Source: Lachnospiraceae bacterium UBA3772
Lineage (GTDB): Bacteria; Bacillota; Clostridia; Lachnospirales; Lachnospiraceae
DNA: 7,385 bases
NCBI GenBank assembly: GCA_002371025.1
Contig: DFFQ01000239.1
Coordinates: forward strand, 1 to 7,385
Direction: 5' to 3'
A program made the translations under genes and the position numbers. Positions 1 to 5,166 of this stretch are shown piece after piece. Under the pieces are notes generated by a model. The model saw nothing but the letters and a program-made list of their open reading frames with translations. It was not told the origin of the DNA and did not search any database. Position 1 is the first letter of the stretch. Each line of letters starts with the position of its first letter.

Positions 1-120
1 ATCCTCTTTGTATCTAACGCACTTTTTTAAATGAATTAATAATCTACCAACAACTTTTTTTATAAAACCCCTGTTTTCAAATTAATATACCTCGTATAAT
101 ACCATATAGATATATTATAT

Positions 121-480
121 TTATTCCGTGAATGCTTCTTTTAACTTTTTTTCTGTTACAGGAATAGTCAAAAAAACAGCTAATATTGTTATTACAGATA
201 AACCTCCACCTACATAGCCAATCAAATTCGTATCTTTACCATATAAAATTAGCATCACTATTATGTTTATAATAGTCATTATAACTCCTGATTTAAGCAA
301 TACACCACCAGCTGTCTTATGAGCCAAGTTCCAAGATTCTATATTTGCCATTGATCTCTTGGTTCTATATCCAAACCCTTTATTTATTTTTTTAGGCGGA
401 TTCTTTATAAAGAGCCCCCCAAAAAAAATCAATAAAACTGAAATAATCATATTACTGATAAACATAAACCACCAAAACAT
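121..480 (-). CDS. SdpI-family small membrane protein, likely immunity protein of the peptide cassette
   Basis: 119-aa integral membrane protein. Three hydrophobic segments are visible at about residues 3-25, 58-80 and 86-107. Between the first two lies a soluble loop (37-58) that starts with GYRT, continues with KRSM and S-W-N-L-A-H and carries the hallmark SdpI-family pattern. The C-terminus, with a Pro-Val-Thr-Glu-Lys stretch, is also typical of the family. In Bacillus subtilis SdpI protects cells from the membrane-active toxin SdpC; many small SdpI-like proteins are of unknown role. The start is firm: AAGGAGG lies 7 bases before the ATG. It is the last gene of the peptide cassette, 137 bases after the PqqD-GNAT gene, a gap with no convincing promoter or terminator. 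No good terminator follows it: only a weak, AT-only 7-bp inverted repeat (95-101/113-119). Self-protection is inferred from the family plus the context; a role in membrane stress or signalling is the alternative. Confidence 0.85.
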   Translation of the reverse strand: MFWWFMFISNMIISVLLIFFGGLFIKNPPKKINKGFGYRTKRSMANIESWNLAHKTAGGVLLKSGVIMTIINIIVMLILYGKDTNLIGYVGGGLSVITILAVFLTIPVTEKKLKEAFTE

Positions 481-617
481 AATTATACCTCCTTATTTAA
501 TTACATATAAAATAACTATCATCTTATAAGGGTTTTATCACTTTATAGTATATTCTTATTATATTATTGATAGAAAATCTCATTTTTTACTACCATTCTC
601 AATATTTACTATATGAT

Positions 618-1403
618 TTACAAAAAGCGAGTATAATACAACAGATTTTTCTGATGATACTCTTTTTTTAATACACATTCGCATTCAAACCCAAGTTTTT
701 TTAATCTTTCAACAAAAACTTTGGAGTTTTCATCCTCAATCAACATAAATCTTATTTTATTTATTGGAAAGACTAACCTTGTTGTATTTATCAGATAATT
801 GAAAATTTTATTAATTTCCATTTTCTTCTCTTCACTATTTAATGACTCGCTTATAAAAAGATTTGTTACCGTAATAACACCTTGATTTCGTATTCCATCG
901 CTTGATACAGACATATAACAAAGAATATTACCAAACTTATCTTTTGTAAATGAAGCATACTCTCTATTTTGCATAACCCTATACCTCATTAATTCTGGTA
1001 AATAATATTCTTCGTTAGGGTTAGCACAAAAAATATAATCTTTATTTTTTAAACAACTTGCTATGAATTTTGAAACTGCACAGTAACTTTCATCTCCAAC
1101 CATTTCAATTAATTCATTATTTTTATTTTTCGAAGTTTCAAATTCAATCATCCCATACACTTCAAACAAATCAAATATTGCTTTCATATCTTTATGTAAT
1201 GTTTTTTCATCTATATCATAGATGTTAAGCATTCTATTAAATACATCCTCTGTATCATTATATAACGGTATTAAATCCATAACTTCTTTTGCTACTTCAT
1301 TTATGAAAACCTGAATATTATTCTTCTCAGTAACCAATAAAAAGTAGCCTTTCTTTTCTTCTCTTATAAATTTAAAAACATCTTTTTTATAACTGTATTT
1401 CAT
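618..1403 (-). CDS. PqqD-like (leader-binding) / GNAT-like acyltransferase fusion protein of a modified-peptide cassette
   Basis: 261 aa, probably cytoplasmic, with no signal peptide or membrane segment. Residues about 18-90 have the pattern of a PqqD-like domain: a beta-rich start, a helix with NEVAKEVMDLI, a helix ending in NIYDID, then a D-M-K-A-I-F-D-L-F helix and a closing G-M-I-E-F strand. Such domains usually bind the leader of a precursor peptide and present it to a radical SAM enzyme. Residues about 105-261 resemble a GNAT N-acyltransferase, clearest at the end: an I-R-F-M-L strand (217-221), then N-S-K-V-F-V-E-R-L-K-K-L-G-F (226-239) and a final strand. The acetyl-CoA pyrophosphate-loop motif (Q/R-x-x-G-x-G/A) is not obvious, so the GNAT part may be divergent or inactive. 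The gene starts 10 bases after the radical SAM stop with a GAGGT ribosome site, so translational coupling is likely. Possible roles are acylation of the peptide (N-terminus or the C-terminal Lys pair) or leader docking only. Confidence 0.72.
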   Translation of the reverse strand: MKYSYKKDVFKFIREEKKGYFLLVTEKNNIQVFINEVAKEVMDLIPLYNDTEDVFNRMLNIYDIDEKTLHKDMKAIFDLFEVYGMIEFETSKNKNNELIEMVGDESYCAVSKFIASCLKNKDYIFCANPNEEYYLPELMRYRVMQNREYASFTKDKFGNILCYMSVSSDGIRNQGVITVTNLFISESLNSEEKKMEINKIFNYLINTTRLVFPINKIRFMLIEDENSKVFVERLKKLGFECECVLKKEYHQKNLLYYTRFL

Positions 1404-1413
1404 TTTTACCTCA

Positions 1414-2418
1414 CTATGCTATTATTGGTATATTGTAATATTCTCCAGAATATGGTTTCGGATCAAGATTATTAATATCATATATATTTTTTATGTTTTC
1501 AACATAATTAACGACCTTTGAATTAGCCCATATACTATTATATCCTTTGTCCCAATATTCTCTTAATGGGTGTAATCTTACATTTCCAACCACAATAGGA
1601 ATATATGTAGATATAGTTAGATTCCCATTTGCCTTTACTTCCATTTGCATTGTCGGGATATTATCTTTACCATTTTTTACAAATCTCATATAATGATCTA
1701 GTGGATCTCCCCATTCAATTTTCATTCCTAACGGCTCATAATATTCCTTAGCCTTTAAAATGTTAAGTTGAAGAAGATAATAATCATTAGCATTCAAAAG
1801 TAAAAAGTCCATTTCACTCCCTCTACCCATTGGAATAAGAGGCATAATTCTAACTTCATCAACCCCTAAATCAAAACATAATTTTACATATTGATCTATA
1901 GAATTTATATTCATCTTATTAGGAGTTAACGCTGTCATAACTCTCAAATTAGCGTTTTTAGCGTTTTTGATAGATTCTATTGCTTTCTCAAACGCACCTG
2001 GTACTCCCCTTAATGTGTCATGTTGCATACTATTCGCACCATCTAAACTTATTTGAAGGGTCCCCAATCCTGATGCTTTTATTTCCTTCAAAATATCAAG
2101 GTTAAAATTAGAACCATTTGAGACCATATTTACTTCTGATCCTTTAGAAACTCCAATCTTAATCAAATCCAAATAATTTTTTCTTAAAGTAGGTTCACCA
2201 CCACAAAAACACATCGATATTGGCCTCAAGTCTACCGCTTGCCTCACAACATCTTCAAGTTCTTCATCATTCAGCTCATTTTCTATTCCCTTACCACTAT
2301 TATTGTAACAATGTCTACATCTATAATTACATTTATTGGTAAAATCAATTGCAATCATTAATGGAGCATTTAGATTTTGATAACATTTAAAAATACTGTT
2401 ATTCATACTTCGAGCCAT
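1414..2418 (-). CDS. radical SAM peptide-modifying enzyme with a cysteine-less SPASM-like C-terminus
   Basis: 334 aa. The [4Fe-4S]/AdoMet cluster motif CX3CX2C is at C30, C34, C37 (followed by Tyr). Other core signatures are F-C-G-G-E-P (71-76), V-S-N-G-S (99-103), Q-I-S-L-D-G (122-127) and the R-I-M-P-L-I-P strand (190-196). Residues about 258-300 align by eye with the SPASM region of peptide maturases: a Gly-Asn turn (265-266), Y-I-P, G-N-V (278-280) and an L-R-E-Y-W-D helix. The place where SPASM normally has its first Cys holds Ser270, and no Cys occurs after C181, so auxiliary Fe-S clusters of the usual kind cannot form. The start is supported by AGGAGA six bases before the ATG. It lies 110 bases after the precursor gene, with no strong terminator between them, and just before the PqqD-GNAT gene. 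The substrate is therefore almost certainly the 72-aa peptide. Because the core lacks Cys, thioether (sactipeptide) chemistry is excluded; epimerisation is favoured, and C-C crosslinking at Tyr/Trp/Phe is the alternative. Confidence 0.88.
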   Translation of the reverse strand: MARSMNNSIFKCYQNLNAPLMIAIDFTNKCNYRCRHCYNNSGKGIENELNDEELEDVVRQAVDLRPISMCFCGGEPTLRKNYLDLIKIGVSKGSEVNMVSNGSNFNLDILKEIKASGLGTLQISLDGANSMQHDTLRGVPGAFEKAIESIKNAKNANLRVMTALTPNKMNINSIDQYVKLCFDLGVDEVRIMPLIPMGRGSEMDFLLLNANDYYLLQLNILKAKEYYEPLGMKIEWGDPLDHYMRFVKNGKDNIPTMQMEVKANGNLTISTYIPIVVGNVRLHPLREYWDKGYNSIWANSKVVNYVENIKNIYDINNLDPKPYSGEYYNIPIIA

Positions 2419-2528
2419 ATATATCTCCTAAAATAAATTTTAAACATATCATTAATAAAAACCTTCTTATCTTAATTTATTTTTTTATAAATACACAATA
2501 AATACGATAAAAAGGCTATAAAAATCTC

Positions 2529-2747
2529 TTATTTTTTTGTGACAACATTTACACTTGTTCCGACATTAACAACCCATGCCCCATTGACTATCGCTACTGC
2601 ATTAACAGCAACTGTTGTATACCCAGCAAGTGCAACAAGCGCAGCAACTGCGGCTCCTACTACAACTATAAATCCTCCACCATTTGCTTCCATTAATTCA
2701 TCATCTGTCATATCGACAAATTCTGGCTTGTTATAAGTTTTTTTCAT
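2529..2747 (-). CDS. RiPP precursor peptide: short double-glycine leader plus Val/Ala-rich NX5N-repeat core
   Basis: 72 aa. The start is the ATG at 2747, chosen because AAGGAAGG lies just upstream; an in-frame ATG at 2780 has no ribosome site and falls near the predicted transcription start. Residues 1-24 form a charged leader (MKKTYNKPEF, then D-D-E-L-M-E-A-N) ending in Gly-Gly, similar to leaders cut by C39-type peptidases. Residues 25-72 form a 48-residue core with no Cys, about fifteen Val, ten Ala, several Gly, one Trp (58), one Tyr (43) and a terminal Lys-Lys. Its only four Asn are at 49, 55, 61 and 67, exactly six apart, each preceded by Val. This is the pattern of polytheonamide/aeronamide-type cores, where alternating L/D residues form a beta-helix with an Asn ladder. 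It is the first gene of the cassette. An unmodified hydrophobic class II-type bacteriocin is the simpler alternative, but the adjacent radical SAM gene argues for modification. Confidence 0.85.
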   Translation of the reverse strand: MKKTYNKPEFVDMTDDELMEANGGGFIVVVGAAVAALVALAGYTTVAVNAVAIVNGAWVVNVGTSVNVVTKK

Positions 2748-2771
2748 ATAAACCTTCCTTTTAAAAATATA

Positions 2772-2800
2772 TTTACACATATTTAAAAAAGCAGTATACT
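2772..2800 (+). promoter_or_regulatory. candidate divergent promoter on the plus strand
   Basis: TTTACA (2772-2777) and TATACT (2795-2800) are spaced by 17 bases, and each matches five of six consensus bases. This is a better sigma-A-type match than the opposing promoter. Its -10 overlaps the minus-strand -10 through the palindrome at 2792-2801. Transcription would start near 2807 and run away from the precursor gene into a hairpin terminator about 70 bases on. No plus-strand gene follows. Confidence 0.42.
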
Positions 2801-2801
2801 G
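2792..2801. repeat. 10-base perfect palindrome shared by two opposing -10 elements
   Basis: CAGTATACTG equals its own reverse complement. It contains TATACT on both strands, offset by two bases. It may be a symmetric -10 that fires both ways, a regulator half-site pair, or both. The sequence shows the palindrome; the function is inferred. Confidence 0.6.
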
Positions 2802-2821
2802 AACCCGGTACTTTTTTTAAA
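2793..2821 (-). promoter_or_regulatory. candidate promoter of the peptide cassette
   Basis: On the minus strand TATACT (2798-2793, five of six consensus bases) follows TTTAAA (2821-2816, four of six) at a 17-base spacing. Transcription would start near 2786, leaving a leader of about 40 bases to the ribosome site and ATG at 2747. The -35 element is weak, so an activator may be needed. The -10 lies inside a 10-base perfect palindrome (2792-2801), which could also be a regulator site. Confidence 0.45.
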
Positions 2822-2880
2822 AAGTGCATACTTAAACTAGGACTCTGTTGATTTTCGCGAATTACTGCAGAGTCCTTTTA
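2807..2880 (+). ncRNA. putative short transcript upstream of the peptide cassette
   Basis: A plus-strand promoter-like pair (2772-2800) and an intrinsic-terminator-like hairpin (2840-2882) bracket about 75 bases with no reading frame worth noting. The predicted RNA would start around 2807, contain a T-rich/A-rich self-complementary stretch (2811-2825) and end at the perfect 8-bp stem. It matches no RNA family I recognise. It may be a regulatory RNA, or just an aborted by-product of a symmetric promoter. Confidence 0.28.
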
Positions 2881-2882
2881 TT
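2840..2882 (+). terminator. rho-independent terminator, plus-strand orientation
   Basis: Perfect 8-bp stem GGACTCTG (2840-2847) / CAGAGTCC (2868-2875) with a 20-base loop, followed on the plus strand by TTTTATT. On the minus strand the hairpin is followed by a mixed sequence, so it should not stop leftward transcription. It points against all the genes here, which is odd unless a plus-strand transcript exists. The loop contains the palindrome TTCGCGAA. Confidence 0.55.
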
Positions 2883-2925
2883 ATATAAAGTAGCAAAAAA
2901 CTACAATATATCATATTAACTTATT

Positions 2926-3019
2926 ATGTTTGGGTATTATTAGAAAATCACACAAGATTCATAAAGCTTTAGACTCAAAGCTCTATATTCTTATATTTTG
3001 AAAAATTTGTCCCAAACAT
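2926..3019. repeat. 94-base element bounded by 9-bp inverted repeats
   Basis: ATGTTTGGG (2926-2934) is exactly inverted as CCCAAACAT (3011-3019). Inside, AGCTTT (2965-2970) and AAAGCT (2977-2982) form a second small hairpin. The interior is AT-rich. It may be a structured RNA, a regulator-binding pair, or the remnant of a small mobile repeat; no flanking target duplication is apparent. Confidence 0.4.
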
Positions 3020-3058
3020 TTTTCACAAAACATATTATAAAAAAAAAATAAAAGTCAA

Positions 3059-3078
3059 TAGGTTAAATGCATAACCTA
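3059..3078. repeat. 7-bp inverted repeat with 6-base loop
   Basis: TAGGTTA (3059-3065) and TAACCTA (3072-3078) are perfect inverted copies around AATGCA. No T-run follows on either side, so it is not a terminator. A protein-binding site is possible. Confidence 0.4.
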
Positions 3079-3096
3079 ACTACTAAATTGTCCTGT

Positions 3097-3120
3097 ATTA
3101 TCTAACCCAAATAAGATAAT
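3097..3120. repeat. 7-bp inverted repeat with 10-base loop
   Basis: ATTATCT (3097-3103) and AGATAAT (3114-3120) are perfect inverted copies. On the plus strand AGCA and a run of seven T follow. The stem has a single G-C pair, so as a terminator it would be weak. Confidence 0.35.
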
Positions 3121-3183
3121 AGCATTTTTTTATTCAACTTGAACTTTTTCGGTATAAACTGCTAAAAATAAGGAATGAACAGC

Positions 3184-3228
3184 AAAAAAAGAGAAGTCAC
3201 CAGCTAAGTGCCAATGCTTCTCTTTTTT
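3184..3228 (-). terminator. rho-independent terminator of the hemZ-hisS-aspS operon
   Basis: GAGAAG (3191-3196) pairs with CTTCTC (3217-3222), extended by flanking A and T runs to about 12 bp. An inner CAC/GTG pairing (3198-3200/3208-3210) lies within the loop. On the minus strand the stem is followed by a run of seven T. It begins about 40 bases after the aspS stop. Because A and T runs flank both sides, it could also act on the plus strand. It separates the housekeeping operon from the peptide cassette. Confidence 0.85.
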
Positions 3229-3270
3229 ATTAACTGACTTTTTTCAGTATTATTTTATTATGAGACAGAT

Positions 3271-5106
3271 TTACTCTTCCTCAGTCTTATCTGCAGCACT
3301 GATATCAATGCAAAGTTCCTCTAACTGAACTGGGTCAACCACATTTGGTGCATCAGTCATAAGATCTGAAGCATCCTTAACCTTAGGGAAGGCCATAACG
3401 TCACGGATAGTATCAGCCTTAGTCATAAGCATAAGGAGTCTGTCGAGACCATATGCAAGACCTGCGTGAGGAGGTACACCATACTTAAATGCTGTAAGAA
3501 GGAAGCCGAACTTATCATTTGCCTCTTCCTCAGTAAGACCGATAGTCTTAAACATAAGTTCCTGGATGTCATCCTGATGGATACGGACTGAACCACCACC
3601 AATTTCAACGCCATTAAGAACAATATCATATGCCTTTGCACGTACTGCTCCCGGATCAGAATCGATCTTTTCAATATCCTCTTCCATAGGCATTGTAAAT
3701 GGATGATGCATAGCTACAAATCTATTCTCATCTTCGTTCCACTCAAGAAGTGGGAACTCTGTGATCCATACAAATCTATATTCATCCTTGAAACTGAAGT
3801 CAAATTCTTTCTTTGCTTTATCATAGATACCATATACATCAGCTATATGATTTCTGAGAGCGCCAAGAGTTTCAACTGTAAGTTTCCACTTAGGGCTGGC
3901 AATAATGAGAACAAGATCTCCAGCCTTAGCACCTGCGGCATTCTTTATCGCTTCAAGTTCTTCCGGTTTCATAAACTTGGCAAATGAACACTTCTCTTCG
4001 CCTTCTTCAGGAATTGAGATATATGCAAGGCCGTTTACTCCATAACCCTTAACGAAATCTGTAAGAGCATCTATCTTCTTTCTTGCAAGTCCGCCAAGAC
4101 CCTTAGCTGTGATACATCTGACTGAACCACCTGCTGCGATAGCACCTGTGAATACTGAAAAATCACAGTTACGAACTACGTCATCAAGATCAGTGATATG
4201 CATATCATATCTAAGATCCGGCTTATCAGAACCGTACTGGTTCATAGCTGTGTGCCATGTCATTCTTTCGATTGGAAGGGCAACATCTACGCCGATAGCC
4301 TCTTTAAAAATATTCTTTAAAAGCCTTTCATTTACATCTAAAACATCATCAATATCTACAAATGAAAGTTCCATATCAACCTGTGTAAATTCAGGCTGAC
4401 GGTCAGCTCTTAAATCTTCATCTCTGAAACATTTTGCAATCTGGAAATATCTGTCATAACCTGAGCACATAAGAAGCTGCTTAAAGAGCTGTGGTGACTG
4501 TGGAAGTGCGTAGAAATTTCCTGGATGGATACGGCTTGGTACAAGGTAGTCACGGGCACCTTCTGGTGTTGACTTACAAAGCATAGGTGTCTCTATCTCA
4601 AGGAAGCCTTCATCTGTCATAAATTTTCTGATTGCAGCAGTAACCTTTGAACGAAGCATGATCTTCTTCTGCAGCTCAGGTCTTCTTAAGTCAAGGAATC
4701 TATACTTAAGTCTGATATCTTCCTTAGTCTTGATTCCATCTTCTACTGGGAATGGAGGTGTATCTGCCTCTGAAAGGATTCTTAAAGCAGTTGCCACAAT
4801 CTCAATATCACCAGTAGCAAGGTTTGTATTTACAGCACCTGCACGGGCATTAACCTTACCTGTTACTGCGATAACAAATTCACTTCTAAGGCGGGCTGCC
4901 TTCTCAAATACTTCTGTTCCTGCAGTAGCTTCTTCGAATACTATCTGAAGAATACCGCTTCTATCTCTAAGATCAGTGAAGATGATTCCACCTTTGTTAC
5001 GGCTTCTCTGTACCCAGCCCATAACTGTAACTTCTTCACCTATATTTTTATTTGATACTTCTGTACATCTGTGGGTTCTATGCAAACCCTTCATTGATTC
5101 AGCCAT
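3271..5106 (-). CDS. aspS: aspartyl-tRNA synthetase (class II, bacterial type)
   Basis: 611 aa, close to the usual bacterial length of about 590. It charges tRNA(Asp) with aspartate using ATP in the cytoplasm. The order is: N-terminal OB-fold anticodon-binding domain (about 7-110, with GWVQRSR and TDLRDRSG); catalytic core with motif 1 around 170-176, the QSPQ aspartate/adenylate segment (203-206) and motif 2 FRDE-DLRADRQPEF (227-240); a GAD-type insertion at roughly 285-415, as in bacterial AspRS; and motif 3 G-L-A-Y-G-L-D-R (about 549-556). The start is the ATG at 5106, placed about 8 bases after GGAGGA. An in-frame TTG at 5121 would begin inside the ribosome site and is rejected. It follows hisS after about 60 bases, most likely in one operon, and ends just before a strong terminator. 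In the OB-fold region that helps decide tRNA(Asp) versus tRNA(Asn) acceptance it reads RNKGG; whether it is discriminating cannot be told here. Confidence 0.97.
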   Translation of the reverse strand: MAESMKGLHRTHRCTEVSNKNIGEEVTVMGWVQRSRNKGGIIFTDLRDRSGILQIVFEEATAGTEVFEKAARLRSEFVIAVTGKVNARAGAVNTNLATGDIEIVATALRILSEADTPPFPVEDGIKTKEDIRLKYRFLDLRRPELQKKIMLRSKVTAAIRKFMTDEGFLEIETPMLCKSTPEGARDYLVPSRIHPGNFYALPQSPQLFKQLLMCSGYDRYFQIAKCFRDEDLRADRQPEFTQVDMELSFVDIDDVLDVNERLLKNIFKEAIGVDVALPIERMTWHTAMNQYGSDKPDLRYDMHITDLDDVVRNCDFSVFTGAIAAGGSVRCITAKGLGGLARKKIDALTDFVKGYGVNGLAYISIPEEGEEKCSFAKFMKPEELEAIKNAAGAKAGDLVLIIASPKWKLTVETLGALRNHIADVYGIYDKAKKEFDFSFKDEYRFVWITEFPLLEWNEDENRFVAMHHPFTMPMEEDIEKIDSDPGAVRAKAYDIVLNGVEIGGGSVRIHQDDIQELMFKTIGLTEEEANDKFGFLLTAFKYGVPPHAGLAYGLDRLLMLMTKADTIRDVMAFPKVKDASDLMTDAPNVVDPVQLEELCIDISAADKTEEE

Positions 5107-5120
5107 GACTGATTCCTCCA

Positions 5121-5143
5121 AATAACTTGTATATAATAACTTG
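5121..5143. repeat. 9-base direct repeat between hisS and aspS
   Basis: AATAACTTG occurs at 5121-5129 and again at 5135-5143, a 14-base offset, directly upstream of the aspS ribosome site. It may be a slippage duplication or a weak regulatory site. No T-box or other leader structure is seen in this short gap. Confidence 0.45.
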
Positions 5144-5166
5144 AGACGAATTAAAAATGAATCATA

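Larger units (their letters stand above)
2748..3270. other. non-coding region between aspS and the peptide cassette
   Basis: About 520 very AT-rich bases without a convincing gene on either strand. From the aspS side it holds the aspS terminator, two small inverted repeats (3059-3078, 3097-3120), a larger inverted-repeat element (2926-3019), a perfect hairpin with a plus-strand T-run (2840-2882), and a palindromic promoter region just before the precursor gene. TTGACT (3058-3053) and TATAAT (3039-3034) also occur on the minus strand, but only 13 bases apart, so they do not make a normal sigma-A promoter. Confidence 0.75.

Noticed and set aside
2539..2736. Plus-strand open frame opposite the precursor gene, Thr/Ala-rich
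   Set aside because: It is the antisense shadow of the Val/Ala-rich core; it has no ribosome site, and the minus-strand gene has a strong one plus matching neighbours.
2529..2747. Sactipeptide or lanthipeptide assignment for the precursor
   Set aside because: The core has no cysteine and no lanthionine-synthetase gene is present, so thioether bridges are not possible.
2748..2780. Longer version of the precursor starting at ATG 2780 (11 extra residues)
   Set aside because: No Shine-Dalgarno sequence precedes it and it would start only a few bases after the predicted transcription start; the ATG at 2747 follows AAGGAAGG.
3031..3058. Minus-strand promoter TTGACT / TATAAT
   Set aside because: The elements match consensus well, but the spacer is only 13 bases, too short for a normal sigma-A promoter.
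2748..3270. CRISPR array, tRNA or rRNA in the non-coding region
   Set aside because: No regularly spaced repeats and no cloverleaf or rRNA-like sequence could be found; only the isolated inverted repeats listed.
3423..3674. Minus-strand 83-codon frame inside aspS
   Set aside because: It is an alternative frame of the conserved AspRS C-terminal catalytic region.
3703..4948. Several plus-strand open frames inside aspS (also 5625-6492 and 6775-6984 inside hisS and hemZ)
   Set aside because: They lie opposite clearly conserved synthetase and HemZ sequence and show no ribosome sites or recognisable domains.
5107..5121. Longer AspRS start at TTG 5121
   Set aside because: The extra five codons are formed by the ribosome-binding site GGAGGA of the ATG at 5106.
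5122..5166. T-box or other amino-acid-sensing leader for aspS
   Set aside because: The gap is only about 45-60 bases with no room for a T-box; hisS likewise starts inside hemZ.
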